A stretch of 6,062 nt of DNA. Origin: WVZL01 sp041862375. GTDB lineage: Bacteria; Acidobacteriota; Aminicenantia; Aminicenantales; Aminicenantaceae. Below the pieces are notes generated by a model that saw only the letters and a program-made list of their open reading frames with translations, had not been told where the DNA came from and did not search any database. The stretch covers positions 1 to 6,062 of the forward strand of contig JBGVTE010000147.1 in the NCBI GenBank assembly GCA_041862375.1. Direction: 5' to 3'. This document shows positions 6,055 to 6,062 of this stretch, piece by piece (the first letter of the stretch is position 1; the number at the start of each line of letters is the position of its first letter). A program made the translations under genes and the position numbers.

Positions 6055-6062
6055 ATGGGAAC
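6055..6062 (+). CDS. Possible gene start, cut by the window edge
   Basis: AAAAGGGGGG at 6041-6050 could act as a ribosome binding site 4 bases before an ATG at 6055. Only the codons ATG and GGA are visible, so nothing can be said about the product. The upstream promoter-like pair and dyad are consistent with a gene starting here. Confidence 0.3.

Overview
The window holds four intact protein genes, one decayed gene and a possible gene start at the right edge, all on the + strand. There is no rRNA, tRNA, CRISPR array or recognisable insertion sequence. The organism cannot be fixed. Genes are of moderate GC with strong AGGAGG-type ribosome binding sites, separated by long AT-rich spacers. That fits a Methanosarcina-like archaeon or a low-to-moderate-GC bacterium. 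Promoter evidence is mixed: ahead of 4116 there is both a good bacterial -35/-10 pair and an archaeal-looking TATA element.

Layout. 1-305 is an AT-rich leader with no gene I can support. 306-2117 and 2133-3854 are two large genes 15 bases apart, almost certainly co-transcribed. After a 261-base spacer, 4116-4589 and 4623-4940 form a second two-gene unit of small exported proteins: a signal-peptide protein with a WGKCHPTDCNWG motif, and a short proline/lysine/glutamate-rich protein with an internal duplication. 4941-5177 is unassigned. 5178-5656 is a cupin-domain gene broken by a frameshift and an in-frame stop. 5657-6054 is mostly non-coding, with a promoter-like pair and an 18-base dyad ahead of a possible gene start at 6055.

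The main result concerns the first pair. The first protein ends in what looks like the second barrel of a trypsin/chymotrypsin-fold serine protease: a FDVSVARL Asp motif, a GARTGMTYG strand and a GDSGS nucleophile motif. It has no catalytic-His motif. The second protein begins with an N-terminal domain and first barrel carrying the catalytic-His motif LTNWHVI, then switches to unrelated beta-rich domains and has no GDSG serine motif. The complementary halves of one protease therefore sit on two adjacent genes, in the order C-half then N-half. Each half is fused to other modules, and both frames are open. The two proteins share a short seam-like segment (IFGSIAAG / IFGPLAAG) near the switch points, as if two ancestral genes had exchanged tails. 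Either the two products assemble into a split protease, or the locus is an old rearrangement whose products no longer cut. I infer this from motifs alone; no structure or database search was possible.
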